From Spinacia oleracea (taxonomy: Eukaryota; Streptophyta; Magnoliopsida; Caryophyllales; Amaranthaceae), in NCBI RefSeq assembly GCF_020520425.1, contig NC_079491.1, forward strand, positions 36,239,027 to 36,303,026: a stretch of 64,000 nt of DNA. Direction: 5' to 3'. The notes below the pieces were generated by a model. It saw nothing but the letters and a program-made list of their open reading frames with translations, made no database searches and was not told where the DNA came from. Positions 61,263 to 64,000 of the stretch are shown here, in pieces; position 1 is the first letter of the stretch; every line of letters begins with the position of its first letter. The position numbers and the translations under genes are program-made.

Positions 61263-62087
61263 TCATAAACCAGTTAAATTCATCATACATTCAATTCATT
61301 TTACATTTTATCATTGTTTGATTTTGAATTATCCAATTATAAATTTCATATTGCATACACAAGTTTCAAAACTATTATCATGCCGTGTATGAATAGCATC
61401 CAAAGAATAATAAGACCGATTTTGTAATGGAAATTTATAAGGGGCGATTTTTACTCCATTGGACTAATAGTTGCGAAGAAAATATATAATATTGATTTAC
61501 TAGCATGTTGTGAATCATGCAAATTAAGTAAGAAGAGTTTTTGAAGAACTTATGCATGTTGTTTTTAAACATTCGGTCCTTCAAGTTTTGCATATGTATA
61601 TCGCAACGTTGATAATACATTATCAAAAATCTCAAGGAGTGTTTTTGAGATGACAATTCAACCTGAAGTTTAAGTAAATAAGAGTTACGAAATACACATA
61701 CTGAGTTTTTAACAGAAAAATTCTTATACAAATATGAATTATCTCAAAGTATAAGATTAATGTACGTAATGTCCTTATAATGTATTTTATTTTATTGGTC
61801 TAGAAGAACCATATACAACATTACTAGCTATATATATATCCGAGTTAGAATGATATCGTTATTTGTCATATATATCCATGAAATAATGAATTGAGAAAGT
61901 TCGATCAAAGTTGATCGATTTCTAATATTAAATGTGACCTCTAGAAGAAGGTATGTATGTCCAATATGTATGGCTAAAGTTTGTAATATCATATACAACA
62001 AAATGTATTTATTTCTGATGAAGCTTTGATTATCTATAAGGGAATTATTATTGTATGCATGTATTGGACAACTCGAGAATAAAGATA
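61263..62087. other. AT-rich region with no recognisable gene
   Basis: Short open frames on both strands show no motif I recognise. It may belong to the CACTA-like element whose end is at 61233 or be older decayed retrotransposon sequence. Confidence 0.4.
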
Positions 62088-62375
62088 TCAAATAAGATAT
62101 AGCGAAGCACATCCTACGTGCATGATTTTCAAAAGAATGGTGATATGAATACCCGACTCATCTATTCAAGTGAAGATTTGAAGATTCAAGCAATTTTTGG
62201 AGAATCTGTTATCAAGGAAATCTCTGCTGCTACAATTGAGAAAATACCCAACAATATTGGATCAACTGACTAGAAGATCTCAAATAATATATTCATCAGA
62301 GGGAGAAATACGCGTTGCACTATTTTTTCCCTTAACCACGGTTTTGGCACACTGGTTTTCCTGGTAAGGTTTTTA
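62088..62375 (+). pseudogene. Ty1/copia RNase H tail and 3' region remnant
   Basis: The plus strand reads HDFQKNGDMNTRLIYSSEDL, matching the copia RNase H C-terminal pattern THELQKNGDINIQQIRSSDNL. Downstream, GAGGGAGAAATACGCGTTGC, then TTTTCCCTTAACCACGG and TTTTCCTGGTAAGG, resemble the polypurine/3' region common in plant copia elements. No LTR end could be fixed. Confidence 0.5.
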
Positions 62376-62394
62376 ACAATCCCACTTGAATGGA

Positions 62395-62426
62395 CCTGGT
62401 CCACGCTATAATTAGCGTGGACCAGG
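62395..62426. repeat. Perfect 14-bp inverted repeat (hairpin)
   Basis: CCTGGTCCACGCTA, a four-base TAAT loop, then TAGCGTGGACCAGG. It stands out in AT-rich surroundings. There is no T-tract or gene immediately upstream that would make it a terminator. Confidence 0.8.
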
Positions 62427-62473
62427 GTGTTTTTGTAAATTAACGTGAACCGGGTAATCGGCGTCTTCTATCA

Positions 62474-63060
62474 TAGAAACTATAGGTTCTGTAAAGTAAC
62501 TATATCTTCAGAATAGTAACTATGAAAAAATAATAATACTAATATAGTCATTTCGATAAGAATAATTATTCTATCCAAAGAGTAACTATATCATATAGAA
62601 ATGTAATTTTAACTGTAAAACAATTACTATAAAAATAAGAATAATTATATATTCATTCTTGCAGACAAAAAGAGTATATATATAGAAACTATAGGTTTTG
62701 TAAAGTAACTATATCTTCAGAATAGTAACTATGAAAAAAATAATACTCCGTAATAATATAGTCATTTCGATAAGAATAATTATTCTATCCAAAGAGTAAC
62801 TATATCATATAGAAAAGTAATTTTAACTGTAAAACAATTACTATAAAAATAAGAACAATTATATATTCATTCTTGCAGACAAAAATAATAAATTATAGAA
62901 ACTATAGGTTCTGTAAAGTAACTATATCTTCAAAATAGTAACTATGAAAATAATAATAATATAGTCATTTCGATATGAATAATTATTTTATCCAAAGAGT
63001 AACTATATCATATAGAAAAGTAACTTTAGCTGTAGAACAATTACTATATTATAAAATAAA
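62474..63060. repeat. Tandem repeat, ~210-bp unit, about 2.8 copies
   Basis: Units start TAGAAACTATAGG at 62474, 62683 and 62896 (periods 209 and 213). Each contains several AGTAACTAT-like words. Scattered copies of that word continue at 63400-63480 and 63810-63960. Confidence 0.85.
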
Positions 63061-63114
63061 CAATATGATATATAGATGCTTTAGAGGTCATATAGTAACT
63101 TTTACTATTATATA

Positions 63115-63399
63115 CTCCCTCTGTCCCAGATTAGTTGTTACACTTGCCTTTGTACAAAGTTTTAGGTGATAAGTAGCTGTTTGGTTATCAATTGTTATTT
63201 TATTGAAAAAGTAGGTGTGATAGTAATTATTGGGGTATTTTTTTTAATTGAATGAGAGAGGGTGTGGGGACAAAAAAAAGTTAGTGGGAAGAGAGAGACA
63301 ATATAATAATTGCGGGATCATTCCTAATTTAGAAGTGTAACAACTAATCTGGGACAGACGAAAAAGGAAAGTGTAACAACTAATCTGGGACGGAGGGAG
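63115..63399. mobile_element. Stowaway MITE (Tc1/mariner type)
   Basis: Ends CTCCCTCTGTCCCAG and CTGGGACGGAGGGAG with TA duplications at 63113-63114 and 63400-63401 are diagnostic of plant Stowaway MITEs. Length 285 bp, no coding. The right terminal repeat is present twice (63333-63356 and 63369-63399), an internal partial duplication. Confidence 0.9.
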
Positions 63400-63600
63400 T
63401 AGTTACTATTGTATATCACATAATTACTGAAATAAAAAAGAGTAACTATATCAAAAGTAACAGTAATTACAACTCCAGAACAATAATAAAGAAAACATTA
63501 ACTACTTAGTTAGTTGTTTTAGCTACGACATTCTAATTATTTGCATCTATTAAATAAACCAGGTTAAAATCAAATATTTTTTGAACTAAAAAATACTAAT

Positions 63601-63772
63601 CGACACGTCCACGTCTCTTTTTTCCACCAGCACGTCCTCTCCTTCCTCTACCACTTCCTTGGTTTCCATTGTTGTCAGGATTTTCTTCTTATCTTGCTTT
63701 TGTTTTCCTTGCAAAATTTATTCTTTGCACGACTTCAATTCTGGATGCATCATCTTTGTATTTCTGAATCAA
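63601..63772 (-). pseudogene. Possible terminal exon with Gly/Arg-rich tail
   Basis: On the minus strand an acceptor-like TTGATTCAG (near 63765-63773) precedes KYKDDASRIEVVQRINFARK, an in-frame TAA, then NQGSGRGRRGRAGGKKRRG and a stop. The basic Gly/Arg tail resembles RNA- or DNA-binding C-termini. The family is not identified and the stop suggests a relic. Confidence 0.3.
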
Positions 63773-64000
63773 TAATATTTAAACTAAGTTAATGATTTAA
63801 CATTTAGCTATGAAAAAATAAAATAGTAACTATGTAAAACAAATAGTTTCTATTATGCATCATATAGTAACTCTTAGAATTAACGATTGTAAGATACTCG
63901 CAGAATTGCAGATATAGTTATTGTTATAGTCATATAGTTACTGTCATAATAATATAGTCACTTTTATTACTAATAACATAGAGTACAAAGAAAGAACATA
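63773..64000. other. AT-rich end of the window, no gene seen
   Basis: Contains scattered AGTAACTAT-like words and ends with AAAGAACATA, one instance similar to the motif of the large CACTA-ended element, which may be chance. Confidence 0.4.

Overview
The window is plant nuclear DNA, almost certainly from a eudicot. It is AT-rich, has spliced genes with U-rich introns, and is filled with plant transposon families: a Tekay-type chromovirus, Ty1/copia, CACTA, hAT, Stowaway and a LINE with a DUF4283 domain. The TE mix would suit Amaranthaceae (spinach, beet or quinoa type), but the species cannot be fixed from sequence alone. I see no ordinary single-copy host gene. The only gene that looks intact by eye is a FAR1-like transposase inside a transposon.

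The layout is a nest of insertions, almost every layer marked by its own target-site duplication (TSD). A decayed LINE ORF1 on the minus strand (1-352, continuing 61061-61232) was hit by a small hAT element (361-409 plus 60385-61052, 8-bp TSD GATAAAGC). A minus-strand, non-autonomous Ty1/copia element (A1, 410-60379, TSD AGACA) landed in the hAT. A Tekay chromovirus (1044-50757, TSD TGCTG/TATTG) landed in the left LTR of A1. The Tekay element then received a minus-strand solo LTR (5716-8520, TSD TAAGT), a second copy of the same copia family inside pol (A2, 11249-21682, TSD CCTAC), and a 23.7-kb CACTA-ended DNA transposon inside its 3' LTR (24106-47845, TSD TAT).

The CACTA-ended element is the most interesting part. 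It has CACTACTACAAAA ends and a 3-bp TSD, which are CACTA hallmarks. It carries a plus-strand, six-exon FAR1/MULE-family transposase gene (26627-31157) and, converging on it, a minus-strand 19-exon gene ending in a Ulp1/SENP-type C48 cysteine-protease domain (46544-37794). I see no CACTA (TNP2-type) transposase. The Ulp1 gene has in-frame stops and a hAT MITE in exon 9. Afterwards a 6,091-bp block was tandemly duplicated, giving a 5'-truncated second copy (37280-31703). Introns of both genes are saturated with the 9-mer TGTTCTTTT in the sense orientation of each gene, so the motif flips strand at the convergent gene ends and again outside the start codons.

The Tekay element has an unexplained acidic ORF upstream of gag, a gag with a premature stop, a gag/pol frameshift, and pol split by A2 but otherwise long and open. 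The two copia copies share a decayed reverse transcriptase, yet A2 has near-identical LTRs, so the family moved recently without coding capacity of its own.

The right flank (61061-64000) holds the LINE relic, one CACTA-like end, a copia 3' remnant with a strong hairpin, a ~210-bp tandem repeat, a Stowaway MITE with a doubled right end, and a possible minus-strand exon fragment.
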